NCBI RefSeq assembly: GCF_014287435.1
Contig: NZ_JACOPG010000002.1
Location: 434,001-498,000, forward strand
Source of the DNA: Roseburia lenta
Lineage (GTDB): Bacteria; Bacillota; Clostridia; Lachnospirales; Lachnospiraceae
DNA length: 64,000 nt
Reading direction: 5' to 3'
Positions within the stretch are counted from its first letter, which is position 1, and every line of letters starts with the position of its first letter. Below the pieces are notes generated by a model. That model made no database searches, was not told the origin of the DNA, and worked only from the letters and a program-made list of their open reading frames with translations. Made by a program: the position numbers and the translations under genes. Below, one piece after another: positions 8,351-16,014 of the stretch.

Positions 8351-8390
8351 AAATATAATCTATCAGGGAAAAATAAAGATTTGATGAAGA
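8351..8390 (-). promoter_or_regulatory. Operon promoter with a TCT-N8-TCT (NisR-type) box
   Basis: On minus, TCT-TCATCAAA-TCT (8390-8377) is followed after about 19 bases by TATATT. TCT-N8-TCT is the known NisR box of lantibiotic regulators, so this is the likely autoregulated promoter of the defence operon. Confidence 0.5.
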
Positions 8391-8391
8391 T

Positions 8392-8560
8392 TTATTCCCG
8401 TATGGAATAAACCAACAATTGAATATCATTATCAGAACTCGGCTTTCCACTGAAATCAGCAAAGCTGTTACAAATACGAAGTCCTAATTTACAGAATATC
8501 TCCGTGATTTCATCCAAACTATATAAGTTCCGGATGTACTTCTGCTAAACTGTTGTTCAT
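8392..8560 (-). pseudogene. Chimeric scar: treble-clef protein start joined to a methyltransferase tail
   Basis: On minus, AAGGAGG precedes ATG 8560 and MNNSLAEVHPELI then TAG, matching the opening of Lachnospiraceae treble-clef zinc-finger proteins (inference from memory of the phrase LAEVHPEL). In another frame immediately after, QKYIRNLYSLDEITEIF and then GKPSSDNDIQLLVYSIRE run to a stop at 8392, resembling the C-terminus of a SAM methyltransferase. Both are cut, so two old genes have been fused by deletion. The rest of 8314-8732 holds only the operon promoter and a terminator. Confidence 0.45.
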
Positions 8561-8646
8561 AGCCAAACCTCAACCTCCTTGTGCTTAGAGTATATGAAGT
8601 TTTGGCTTTATCTTGTAGTTTGCGAATATCTGTATAAATAGAAAAA

Positions 8647-8683
8647 GCCCTTTGAGAAAAGGATTTCTCCTCTCTCAAAGGGC
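8647..8683 (-). terminator. Rho-independent terminator after the LysE gene
   Basis: On minus GCCCTTTGAGA, 15-base loop, TCTCAAAGGGC, then TTTTTC. The 11-bp perfect stem and U-run end the LysE exporter transcript. Confidence 0.85.
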
Positions 8684-8732
8684 AAGTTGGCAAACTGGAA
8701 TTTGTTAATTAGAATTGCTCTCAAAGCAACAA

Positions 8733-9326
8733 TTATCTTAACATTCCCCAAATACACTCCAGTAATGTTAGTGCAAGGATAATGTTAATAACACGAAAAT
8801 GCCGCAGATAAAACTTCTGAATCAGTACGCCCAAGCCAGTCCAAGTACAGGTTGCGATCGTTCCGATTGTTGCAATAACCAGCTCAAAAAACAGCAAAGC
8901 CGGAAAAGAGGACATATATCCTACAACATAACCCGTTAGTGAGGTAACTCCGAACATATAGATCTTCACATTGACAAATTGCAGCATGAAGCCTTTCAGA
9001 AACGATGCCGATTGCTCTGCGTTTTCTGTTGACGACTTACTGAAAGCAATATGAATCGCAAGCCACAGGATATAGGCTGCTCCGATGTACTTCATCACTT
9101 CCATTGCATTTGGAAGCAAAGAACTAACCCCATATACAAAAATTGCGCATAAGATTTGCACTACATAGTAGCCTGCAAAAATTCCAAAGAACAGCGGCTT
9201 TCCTTTTTTATATCCATAGTTTGTTACGGTATTTAATGCCAGAATATTTCCCGGTCCCGGAGTAAAGGCATTTATAACGCAATAAATCAGAAAATTGCTC
9301 AGTACCGCCATAGGCATAATCATCAA
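8733..9326 (-). CDS. LysE/RhtB-family amino-acid exporter
   Basis: 197-residue inner-membrane protein with six hydrophobic segments. The family hallmark NAFTPGPGNILALN is at residues 18-31, followed by GYKKGKPLFFGIFAGY. The family exports lysine, threonine, homoserine or related molecules; the substrate cannot be told from sequence. Length is normal. Such genes usually lie beside a LysR regulator, and here only the tail of one survives just upstream (9406-9594). A perfect inverted repeat with a TATAAT-like element in its centre lies directly ahead of the start. Confidence 0.88.
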   Translation of the reverse strand: MMIMPMAVLSNFLIYCVINAFTPGPGNILALNTVTNYGYKKGKPLFFGIFAGYYVVQILCAIFVYGVSSLLPNAMEVMKYIGAAYILWLAIHIAFSKSSTENAEQSASFLKGFMLQFVNVKIYMFGVTSLTGYVVGYMSSFPALLFFELVIATIGTIATCTWTGLGVLIQKFYLRHFRVINIILALTLLECIWGMLR

Positions 9327-9361
9327 CCACTGTTTGCTGTTATTATATCAGCAAACAGTGG
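9327..9361 (-). promoter_or_regulatory. 13-bp perfect inverted repeat around the LysE -10 element
   Basis: CCACTGTTTGCTG (9327-9339) and CAGCAAACAGTGG (9349-9361) are perfect complements around a 9-base centre. On minus the centre contains TATAAT. It starts one base before the LysE ATG, so it is an operator or a start-site hairpin. Confidence 0.7.
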
Positions 9362-9405
9362 TACATACATAACACCTATTTTATATGATTATCCATAGTC
9401 TATAA

Positions 9406-9594
9406 CTATGGATTGGCTGGAGCATATTTCCGTAATTCTTCCAGATAGTTTTTTCCAAGTTCACTTAATTCCTGATTTTCATTCAGCACATATCCAATAT
9501 GCATTGTTTCATTTTCTGCAAGCGGAACAGAGATGATATTTTCTCCATTCAAATATTTCGGGAAAATGCCACTTGAAATAGTATAGGCATTCAT
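9406..9594 (-). pseudogene. LysR-family regulator, C-terminal remnant
   Basis: 62 codons read MNAYTISSGIFPKYLNG and then IGYVLNENQELSELGKNYLEEL to a stop at 9406. This is the end of a LysR effector-binding domain. The DNA-binding half is missing; sequence immediately upstream is the MATE gene, whose TGA overlaps the apparent ATG. The MATE block therefore replaced the front of the regulator. It may be translated by coupling but cannot bind DNA. Confidence 0.65.
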
Positions 9595-10943
9595 TCCTTT
9601 CGGGCCGTCGTCACAGGTTTTGCAATCGACTTGCGGTAAATGATAAGGGAAACGACCGCGGCGATCACTTCCGTGACCCAAAACGCATGCCAGACGCCGA
9701 CGGCGCCGAAAAGCCTGCTGAGCCAAAACGCAGCCGGTAGGATGACCACCACATACCGGCAAAGGGAAATCAGCAAGGAGGGCGTGCCTTTCCTCAGTCC
9801 CTCCAATGCGCCGGAAGAAGTAACAGAAACCGCCGAGACGATAAATCCGGCCCCGATGATGCGCAGGGCGGTTTCCCCGGCCTGGATCGTCGCTTCTGTG
9901 TGGGTAAACAGCCCCATCAACTGGCCGGGAATCAGCAGGCATATCGCGGTCCCAAGCACCATAATGATACCGTTCATGCACAGGACAATCTGATAAATCT
10001 GACTGACCCTTTTACTTTCGCCCGCGCCGTAGTTATAGCCGATCAAAGGGCGCATCCCCTGCACAATGCCATTCGCCGGCAGATAGATGAAGGTCTGCAA
10101 TTTGTAATAGATTCCCAAAACCAGGATATACACCTCGGAATAGGCGGCCAAAATCGCATTGAGCGCCGAAATCAAAAGTGACGGAAGTGCAAGATTCAGG
10201 GTTGCGGGAATGCCGATGGAATACAGCTTTATGACCATCTTTTTGCCGGGCAGAATGTACTGCCTGCGGATATGCACGCGAATGGGCCGCACAAAGTAGT
10301 TGACCAGATAAATCGCAAGCGTCAGGACCTGCCCGATGCCGGTGGCCAGCGCTGCGCCTTCAATCCCCATTTCCGGGAATGGGCCATAGCCAAAAATCAG
10401 AACGGGGTCCAAGACAATGTTTGTGATGCACCCGCACATCAGGCTGATCATGGTCGTTTTCATGTTTCCTACTGCCTGGAACAGTTTCTCAAACATCATG
10501 CTGACGGTAACAATGAGTGTAAAGCCGAACGCAACGGCAGAATAGCGGACGCCAAGTTCAATGACCGCTTCGGATGCAGTGAACATCCGCAGAAAAACCG
10601 GCATAATTGCGATACAGCAGACTGTCATAACAACGCCATGAATCACGGCAAGCACAAGTCCCTGTGTGGCAGCCTGATCTGCTTTTTCGTGATTTCCCGC
10701 GCCCAGATAGAAGGCAATCACTGCGTTGATCCCAACACCAAACCCAATTCCAGCCGCATTGATAAAATTTTGAACCGGGTAAACCAGTGATAACGCCGTC
10801 ATCGCTTCCTCGCTGATCTGCGCGACAAAAAAGCTGTCCACAATGTTGTAGAGGGAGTTGACCAGCATGGATAACACCATCGGTAGGGACATGGATAAAA
10901 TCAGCGGCAATATCGGTTTCTCTTTCATGAAAGTGTCGTTCAT
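9591..10943 (-). CDS. MATE-family multidrug efflux transporter (downstream copy)
   Basis: About 450-residue cation-coupled exporter of the multidrug and toxic compound extrusion family, twelve membrane segments. Typical motifs are IYNIVDSFFVAQISE-like (here LYNIVDSFFVAQ) near residue 35, GFGVGINAVIAFYLGAG, and VQGMRPLIGYNYGAGE in the second half. ATG 10943 (MNDTFMKEKP) is chosen because AAGGAGGA lies seven bases upstream. It follows the other MATE gene by 22 bases. Its 3' end is richer in G+C than the flanks and runs straight into a LysR remnant, suggesting an acquired cassette. Substrates unknown. Confidence 0.9.
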   Translation of the reverse strand: MNDTFMKEKPILPLILSMSLPMVLSMLVNSLYNIVDSFFVAQISEEAMTALSLVYPVQNFINAAGIGFGVGINAVIAFYLGAGNHEKADQAATQGLVLAVIHGVVMTVCCIAIMPVFLRMFTASEAVIELGVRYSAVAFGFTLIVTVSMMFEKLFQAVGNMKTTMISLMCGCITNIVLDPVLIFGYGPFPEMGIEGAALATGIGQVLTLAIYLVNYFVRPIRVHIRRQYILPGKKMVIKLYSIGIPATLNLALPSLLISALNAILAAYSEVYILVLGIYYKLQTFIYLPANGIVQGMRPLIGYNYGAGESKRVSQIYQIVLCMNGIIMVLGTAICLLIPGQLMGLFTHTEATIQAGETALRIIGAGFIVSAVSVTSSGALEGLRKGTPSLLISLCRYVVVILPAAFWLSRLFGAVGVWHAFWVTEVIAAVVSLIIYRKSIAKPVTTARKE

Positions 10944-10965
10944 AATTCCTCCTTCGCAAAACACG

Positions 10966-12306
10966 TTATGAGATATTTTTGCGTCGATGCCATGCCATCA
11001 TCACAAGTGCAACGAGCAAAGTGGCAGTTTCCGCAACCGGAAATGCAAGCCAGATTCCGTTCAGCTGGAACAATTTGTCCAGACACCACAGGGCAGGCAC
11101 AAGGAAAAGCATTTGCCTGCATAATTGGATCGCCATGCTGGACCCTACTTTTTCTGTGGTCTGAAAATAGGTGGAAATCATCGTAGAAAGGCCGCAAAAC
11201 AGATAGCTTGCCGCCATGATCCGCATGGCGGAGATTCCAAAGGAGCGCATGGCTTCCGACGCCATAAACAATCCCAGAATCTGCGCCGGAAAGAGGAGGA
11301 CAGCCAACGTCCCCAGTATCATCATGCCGGTGACCAAAACAGTTCCATATCGGAAAGCTGAATGCAGCCGTTCGCTGTTGCCTGCGCCGTAGTTAAACCG
11401 CATGACAGGCAAACAGCCTTGAATCAAGCCGTTTACCGTCATAACAATCAGCTGCTGCACCTTAAAATATGCGCCGAAGAAAGCGATCGCCGTATCGGAA
11501 TACGCCACCAAAAACAGATTGACAAAGGTCACCACAAACGAACTGAGGGCGTTCATGATAAAAGATGGCAGGCCAAAGGCAAAAATACGGTAGATCATCT
11601 GCTTTTTCAAATGAAAGTCTTTGATTTTCACCTGCACTTTCTGCTTTTTGCCCAGCAGTAAAGCAAATGCCAAAATCATGGACAGCAGATAGCCTGCAAC
11701 GGTAGCTACCGCAGCGCCGCGGATTCCCATAGCCGGAAAAATACCAATCCCAAAAATCAGAATGGGGTCGAACACGAAGTTAACGACCACGCCCGCGATC
11801 TGGAACCACATGGGAGCGACCATGTTCCCGGTGGCCTGTATCATCTTCTGGATGGCGATATGCACCATATTGGGAATTTGCATGAAGGAGCACACACTCA
11901 TATAGGCGATGCTCAGCTGATAAATTTCTTCATTATTGGTGAATGCCCGAAAATAGGATTTCATAATCAGTAATGACATAAGGTTGAGCAAAGCACCTAT
12001 TCCAAAAGCCAGTAACAATCCATGTGTGACAGTTGCATTTGCCTCATCCTGCTTTTTCTGTCCAAGATACCCTGCTATCAGCACATTCACGCCGACACCG
12101 ATCCAGATAGACGCTGCATTCATCAATGTTGTAATCGGGAATGACAGAGAAACAGCGGTCAATGCATTCTCACTCAACCGCGCCACAAACGCGCTGTCTA
12201 TCAGGTTATAGGAATATTGCAGGAACATGGAAATCAGCGGCGGTATCGACATTTGCCAGATGAGCTTTCCAACAGGAGCGACCGCCATTTTATTATTGGT
12301 CTGCAT
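10966..12306 (-). CDS. MATE-family multidrug efflux transporter (upstream copy)
   Basis: About 446 residues, twelve membrane segments, related to but clearly distinct from the neighbouring copy. Motifs: YNLIDSAFVARLSENALTAV, WIGVGVNVLIAGYLG, VNGLIQGCLPVMRFNYGAG. Start ATG 12306 (MQTNNKMAVAPVG) has GAGGAGGG upstream. Two MATE genes in tandem may form a heteromeric or dual-specificity drug exporter; MATE proteins normally act alone, so that is speculation. The gene is preceded by a promoter and then a strong terminator hairpin, a layout used for drug-inducible attenuation. Confidence 0.9.
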   Translation of the reverse strand: MQTNNKMAVAPVGKLIWQMSIPPLISMFLQYSYNLIDSAFVARLSENALTAVSLSFPITTLMNAASIWIGVGVNVLIAGYLGQKKQDEANATVTHGLLLAFGIGALLNLMSLLIMKSYFRAFTNNEEIYQLSIAYMSVCSFMQIPNMVHIAIQKMIQATGNMVAPMWFQIAGVVVNFVFDPILIFGIGIFPAMGIRGAAVATVAGYLLSMILAFALLLGKKQKVQVKIKDFHLKKQMIYRIFAFGLPSFIMNALSSFVVTFVNLFLVAYSDTAIAFFGAYFKVQQLIVMTVNGLIQGCLPVMRFNYGAGNSERLHSAFRYGTVLVTGMMILGTLAVLLFPAQILGLFMASEAMRSFGISAMRIMAASYLFCGLSTMISTYFQTTEKVGSSMAIQLCRQMLFLVPALWCLDKLFQLNGIWLAFPVAETATLLVALVMMAWHRRKNIS

Positions 12307-12387
12307 ACTTTCCCTCCTCTCCACAAAGTGTCCGGCAGCTTCCATCCTCCGTTCTGCCAGATTTTCCAGTATGCAGACAACAAAAAA

Positions 12388-12419
12388 GCCACACGGCTAT
12401 CACAAGATAGCTGTGTGGC
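12388..12419 (-). terminator. Terminator in the MATE leader (candidate attenuator)
   Basis: On minus GCCACACAGCTATC, loop TTGT, GATAGCCGTGTGGC then TTTTTT. The 14-bp stem has one G-U pair. It lies between a consensus promoter and the MATE start, so it should block expression unless an antiterminator forms. Confidence 0.75.
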
Positions 12420-12467
12420 AAAAAGATGACCGAATCCGGAAAAGTCCACTCAAATTTTACGCTCAGT

Positions 12468-12496
12468 ATTATAGCATTCTTTCAGGAGACTTTCAA
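12468..12496 (-). promoter_or_regulatory. Sigma-A promoter of the MATE operon
   Basis: On minus TTGAAA (12496-12491), exactly 17 bases, TATAAT (12473-12468). It predicts a leader of about 155 bases ahead of the first MATE gene. Confidence 0.75.
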
Positions 12497-12578
12497 GCAT
12501 TAATCATTACGGAATTGTGGCGCCATATTTATTGTTTTATATGTTATTTCTCTATTAGTTCTGCAAACTTGAATTTGG

Positions 12579-13190
12579 CTATTTCGTTGCAACAATACTT
12601 ATCCAATGATTTTTTGCATTTGAATACGTTTTGATCTCTGTAAAACCCGCTTCTTTCAAAGCGGCAACAAGTTGTTTAGATGTGTAAATCTTCATACCAT
12701 TGATCATCTTTGTCCATTTTTCATCTGCGACATTCGTTCCGTCACTCTCGTTACAAATCAGGAATATGCCTTCGCTTTTCAGCACACGGTTGACCTCGGA
12801 AAAGCATTTTACTAATCCTGGCCAAAAGTAAACTGTTTCGAAGGCAGAAACATAATCAAAAGTCGCGTCAGAAAAGGGTATAGCAGATACATCTCCTTGA
12901 ACTACATTACATTTCCCTTGTTTAATGGCGAGGGCGTTCAATTTTTGAGATTCTGCCACACTAACCTCAGAATAATCCATTCCTGTCACGTGGCCATTTC
13001 TACATCTATCAAGCCAGACCGCAATATTTGCTCCGCCGCCACAGCCGATGTCCAGAACTTCAGCATCAGACTTCGCGGAGATATTTGAGAATCCCCATTG
13101 CGATAATTTGGCGTGACCGCTGTTCATCATCTTCGTCATCAATTTTCCGCCGAAGCCTTGTGGCTTACGGGTATTTTCAAAAAATTTCAT
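12579..13190 (-). CDS. Class I SAM-dependent methyltransferase
   Basis: 203-residue methyltransferase with motif I VLDIGCGGGANIAVW, the acidic loop TGMDYSEVSVAES, motif II VVQGDVSAIPFSDATFDYV and motif III NRVLKSEGIFLICNE, the layout of the UbiE/Methyltransf_11 group acting on small molecules. Substrate unknown. Start ATG 13190 (MKFFENTRKPQGFGG) has GGAGGAATTC upstream; a longer frame to 13331 crosses the lysS terminator and is unlikely. It is a single gene between terminators and has A+T-rich codons unlike the MATE genes. Confidence 0.85.
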   Translation of the reverse strand: MKFFENTRKPQGFGGKLMTKMMNSGHAKLSQWGFSNISAKSDAEVLDIGCGGGANIAVWLDRCRNGHVTGMDYSEVSVAESQKLNALAIKQGKCNVVQGDVSAIPFSDATFDYVSAFETVYFWPGLVKCFSEVNRVLKSEGIFLICNESDGTNVADEKWTKMINGMKIYTSKQLVAALKEAGFTEIKTYSNAKNHWISIVATK

Positions 13191-13244
13191 TACAGAATTC
13201 CTCCTCCACAAATTCCGATTTGTATTTCTGTTTGTTTTAAAAAA

Positions 13245-13268
13245 GGGCAACTCCGATTGGAATTGCCC
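13245..13268 (-). terminator. Terminator after lysS
   Basis: On minus GGGCAATTCC, loop AATC, GGAGTTGCCC then TTTTTTAAA. The stem is 10 bp with one mismatch, followed by a U-run. Confidence 0.75.
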
Positions 13269-13343
13269 ACTCTTTGTACTAATTATGCGATTTATTCTTG
13301 CTTGCACCGATTTCTGCATCAATTGGTACATCTTTACATCATC

Positions 13344-15392
13344 TTAATAGAGCTTTGCACCTGCTGGAATGTGGTTATCAACCATAATCAGATGCAGTTC
13401 TTCATCTTCTGAGTCTTTCAGATTATTGACTGCTGAAAGTAACATACCACAAGATTCAATACCCATCATCTTTCTCGGTGGAAGGTTTGTGATGGCAATC
13501 AGTGTCTTACCAACCAGTTCTTCCGGCTCGTAATAAGCGTGAATACCGCTTAAAATCGTGCGATCTGTGCCTGTTCCGTCATCAAGAGTAAACTGTAACA
13601 GTTTCTTTGACTTCGGTACTGCAACACACTCTTTAACCTTTACAGCTCTGAAATCTGACTTGCTGAATGTATCGAAATCAACTTCTTCCTCGAATAATGG
13701 CTCAATCTTTACATTTGAAAAATCAATCTTCTCTGGCTCTGCTTTCATTTCTTCGGCAGCCTGATTTTTTTCATCATTTTTCTTATTTACATCACCGAGT
13801 GACTTCATTGTCGGGAAGAGCAATACATCTCGAATCGCAGCACTGTCTGTAAGCAGCATAACCAGTCGGTCGATTCCGTAACCGATACCACCTGTTGGAG
13901 GCATACCGATTTCAAGTGCATTCAGGAAATCCTCGTCAGTATGTTCTGCTTCATCATCACCTGCTGCTGCATTTGCATCTTGCGCTGCAAAACGTTCGCG
14001 CTGATCAATTGGATCATTCAACTCTGAATATGCATTACACATTTCCCATCCATTGATAAACAATTCAAAACGTTCTACCTTGTTTGGATCTTCCGGCTTT
14101 TTCTTTGTCAGTGGAGAGATCTCAATTGGGTGATCCATAATAAATGTCGGCTGAACCAATTCATGCTCACAATATTCCTCAAAGAACAGATTCAGAATAT
14201 CACCCTTCTTATGGCGTTCTTCATATTCAACATGATGTTCTTCTGCTAATCTCTTCGCTTCTTCATCATCTGCCACCTGATCAAAGTCAATGCCAGCATA
14301 TTTCTTGACAGCATCTGTCATAGTAAGACGTGCAAATGGCTTTCCTAAATCAATCTCTGTACCCTGGTAAGAAATCTTGGTTCCACCACATACGGTCTCT
14401 GCCAAATAACGGAACATAGACTCTGTAAGTTCCATCATTCCTTCATAATCTGTATATGCCTGGTATAATTCCATCAATGTGAATTCCGGATTATGTCTGG
14501 TATCTACACCTTCGTTACGGAACACACGTCCAATTTCATATACTCGCTCTAATCCACCAACAATTAATCTCTTCAGATATAATTCCAAAGAAATACGAAG
14601 TTTTACATCTTCATTCAAAGCATTGTAATGTGTTTCAAATGGACGAGCAGCAGCACCACCGGCATTGGATACCAGCATCGGTGTCTCCACCTCCATAAAA
14701 TCACGTCCATCTAAGAACTTACGGATTTCCTTGATAATCTGTGATCTCTTTACAAATACATCCTTGCTTTCCTGATTCATAATCAGATCAACATATCTCT
14801 GACGATAACGGGTATCTGTATCTGTCAATCCATGGAATTTCTCCGGTAAGATCTGTAAAGACTTAGAAAGAAGTGTCATTTCTTCTGCATGAATGGAAAC
14901 TTCTCCGGTTCTTGTACGGAAAGCATATCCCTTAACGCCCCAGATATCACCGATATCAGATTTCTTGAAGGTTGCATACAAATCTTCACCAATGGCATCT
15001 CTTGCCACATAGATCTGAATGTTGCCCTTTAAATCCTGGATATTTGCAAAAGAAGCCTTGCCCATCACACGCTTGAACATCATGCGTCCGGCGATAGACA
15101 CCCGGATCGGAGAAGCATCCATAATGCTTCTTCTCTCGTCGTATTCTTTCTTGATGATCTCTCTTGCTTCCCCTTCATCCATACCCTCGGTATCCGGATC
15201 CTCTCTGCCAGCAAGAAGTTCTGCCTCATGTGCGGCATAGATTTCCTTTACGTCGGATGTATGATGGGTCACATCATACTTTGTGATCTGGAAAGGATCC
15301 TGACCTGCTGCCTGCAAGTTGGCTAACTTTTCACGTCTGATCTGTAAAAGTTGTCCCAGATCCTGTCCCTGTGTATTATTCTGATTTGCCAT
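13344..15392 (-). CDS. lysS: Lysyl-tRNA synthetase class II with C-terminal tRNA-binding domain
   Basis: 682 residues, against about 490-510 for the common bacterial enzyme. Residues about 60-165 form the OB-fold anticodon-binding domain; the class II core carries motif 2 [18 protein letters not shown] and motif 3 [13 protein letters not shown]. After a charged linker (about 535-572) residues 573-682 form a second OB-fold of the Trbp111/EMAP-II type ([35 protein letters not shown]), as found at the C-terminus of methionyl-tRNA synthetase. That module binds tRNA non-specifically and often dimerises. It charges tRNA-Lys in the cytoplasm. It follows greA by 18 bases, so greA-lysS is one operon. 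Confidence 0.95.
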   Translation of the reverse strand: MANQNNTQGQDLGQLLQIRREKLANLQAAGQDPFQITKYDVTHHTSDVKEIYAAHEAELLAGREDPDTEGMDEGEAREIIKKEYDERRSIMDASPIRVSIAGRMMFKRVMGKASFANIQDLKGNIQIYVARDAIGEDLYATFKKSDIGDIWGVKGYAFRTRTGEVSIHAEEMTLLSKSLQILPEKFHGLTDTDTRYRQRYVDLIMNQESKDVFVKRSQIIKEIRKFLDGRDFMEVETPMLVSNAGGAAARPFETHYNALNEDVKLRISLELYLKRLIVGGLERVYEIGRVFRNEGVDTRHNPEFTLMELYQAYTDYEGMMELTESMFRYLAETVCGGTKISYQGTEIDLGKPFARLTMTDAVKKYAGIDFDQVADDEEAKRLAEEHHVEYEERHKKGDILNLFFEEYCEHELVQPTFIMDHPIEISPLTKKKPEDPNKVERFELFINGWEMCNAYSELNDPIDQRERFAAQDANAAAGDDEAEHTDEDFLNALEIGMPPTGGIGYGIDRLVMLLTDSAAIRDVLLFPTMKSLGDVNKKNDEKNQAAEEMKAEPEKIDFSNVKIEPLFEEEVDFDTFSKSDFRAVKVKECVAVPKSKKLLQFTLDDGTGTDRTILSGIHAYYEPEELVGKTLIAITNLPPRKMMGIESCGMLLSAVNNLKDSEDEELHLIMVDNHIPAGAKLY

Positions 15393-15410
15393 GTAACACC
15401 TCTATATCTA

Positions 15411-15890
15411 TTAGTTTGATCTCTGAATCTCTAAAATCTTGTACTGTAAATCGCCTGCCGGAGTCTCAACGGTCACGATATCTCCAACGCTTGCTCCCAT
15501 GATGGCTCTGCCAACCGGTGACTCATTAGAAATTCTGCCTGTCAGGCTGTTTGCCTCTGTAGAACCTACAACCTTGTACTCCAGTTCTTCGTCAAATTCA
15601 ATATCCAAAATCTTGACCTGACATCCAACACTGATCTTGTCAAGATCTACTTCTTCCTCATCTACAACTTCTGCATTCTTAAGAATCTTCTCTAATTCCT
15701 CGATACGAGCCTCAATATCACGCTGCTCATCCTTTGCTGCATCATACTCTGCGTTCTCTGATAAGTCGCCCTGCTCTCTTGCTTCTTTGATCTTCTGAGC
15801 AACTTCCTTTCTACGAACAACCTTCAACTCCTGAAGTTCATCTTCGTATTTTTTAAGTCCACCATATGTCAAGATATTTTTCTTTTCCAT
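15411..15890 (-). CDS. greA: Transcription elongation factor GreA
   Basis: 159 residues, normal length. The N-terminal coiled coil carries the loop residues LSENAEYDAAKDEQ that reach the polymerase active site and stimulate cleavage of backtracked RNA; the C-terminal FKBP-like domain includes NESPVGRAIMGASVGD. Start ATG 15890 (MEKKNILTYGG) with AAAGGAT upstream; the longer frame to 15953 lacks a site. Operon with lysS. Confidence 0.96.
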   Translation of the reverse strand: MEKKNILTYGGLKKYEDELQELKVVRRKEVAQKIKEAREQGDLSENAEYDAAKDEQRDIEARIEELEKILKNAEVVDEEEVDLDKISVGCQVKILDIEFDEELEYKVVGSTEANSLTGRISNESPVGRAIMGASVGDIVTVETPAGDLQYKILEIQRSN

Positions 15891-15953
15891 GTCTGCATAT
15901 CCTTTCTGATATTTAATCAATCTATTATAGGCAAAAAGCCCTCTGATTGTCAA

Positions 15954-16008
15954 GAAAAGGTGCCCTTAAAACCACGTTCTTACGGGTCTTAAAGCCACCT
16001 CTTTTCCT
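15954..16008 (-). terminator. Probable terminator after malQ
   Basis: An imperfect long hairpin: on minus AAAAGAGGTG and GCTTTAA pair with TTTTAAGGG and CACCTTTTCTT, with an inner stem around ACCCGTAAGAACGTGG. It separates the maltodextrin genes from greA. Confidence 0.5.
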
Positions 16009-16014
16009 TTTTAT

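Noticed and set aside
8484..8693. 69-codon minus open frame
   Set aside because: It starts inside the LysE terminator and runs across the fused remnants; composition is not protein-like.
10272..10790. 172-codon plus open frame inside the MATE gene
   Set aside because: It is the antisense shadow of a well-conserved MATE gene and is full of His/Asn/Gln as expected from that.
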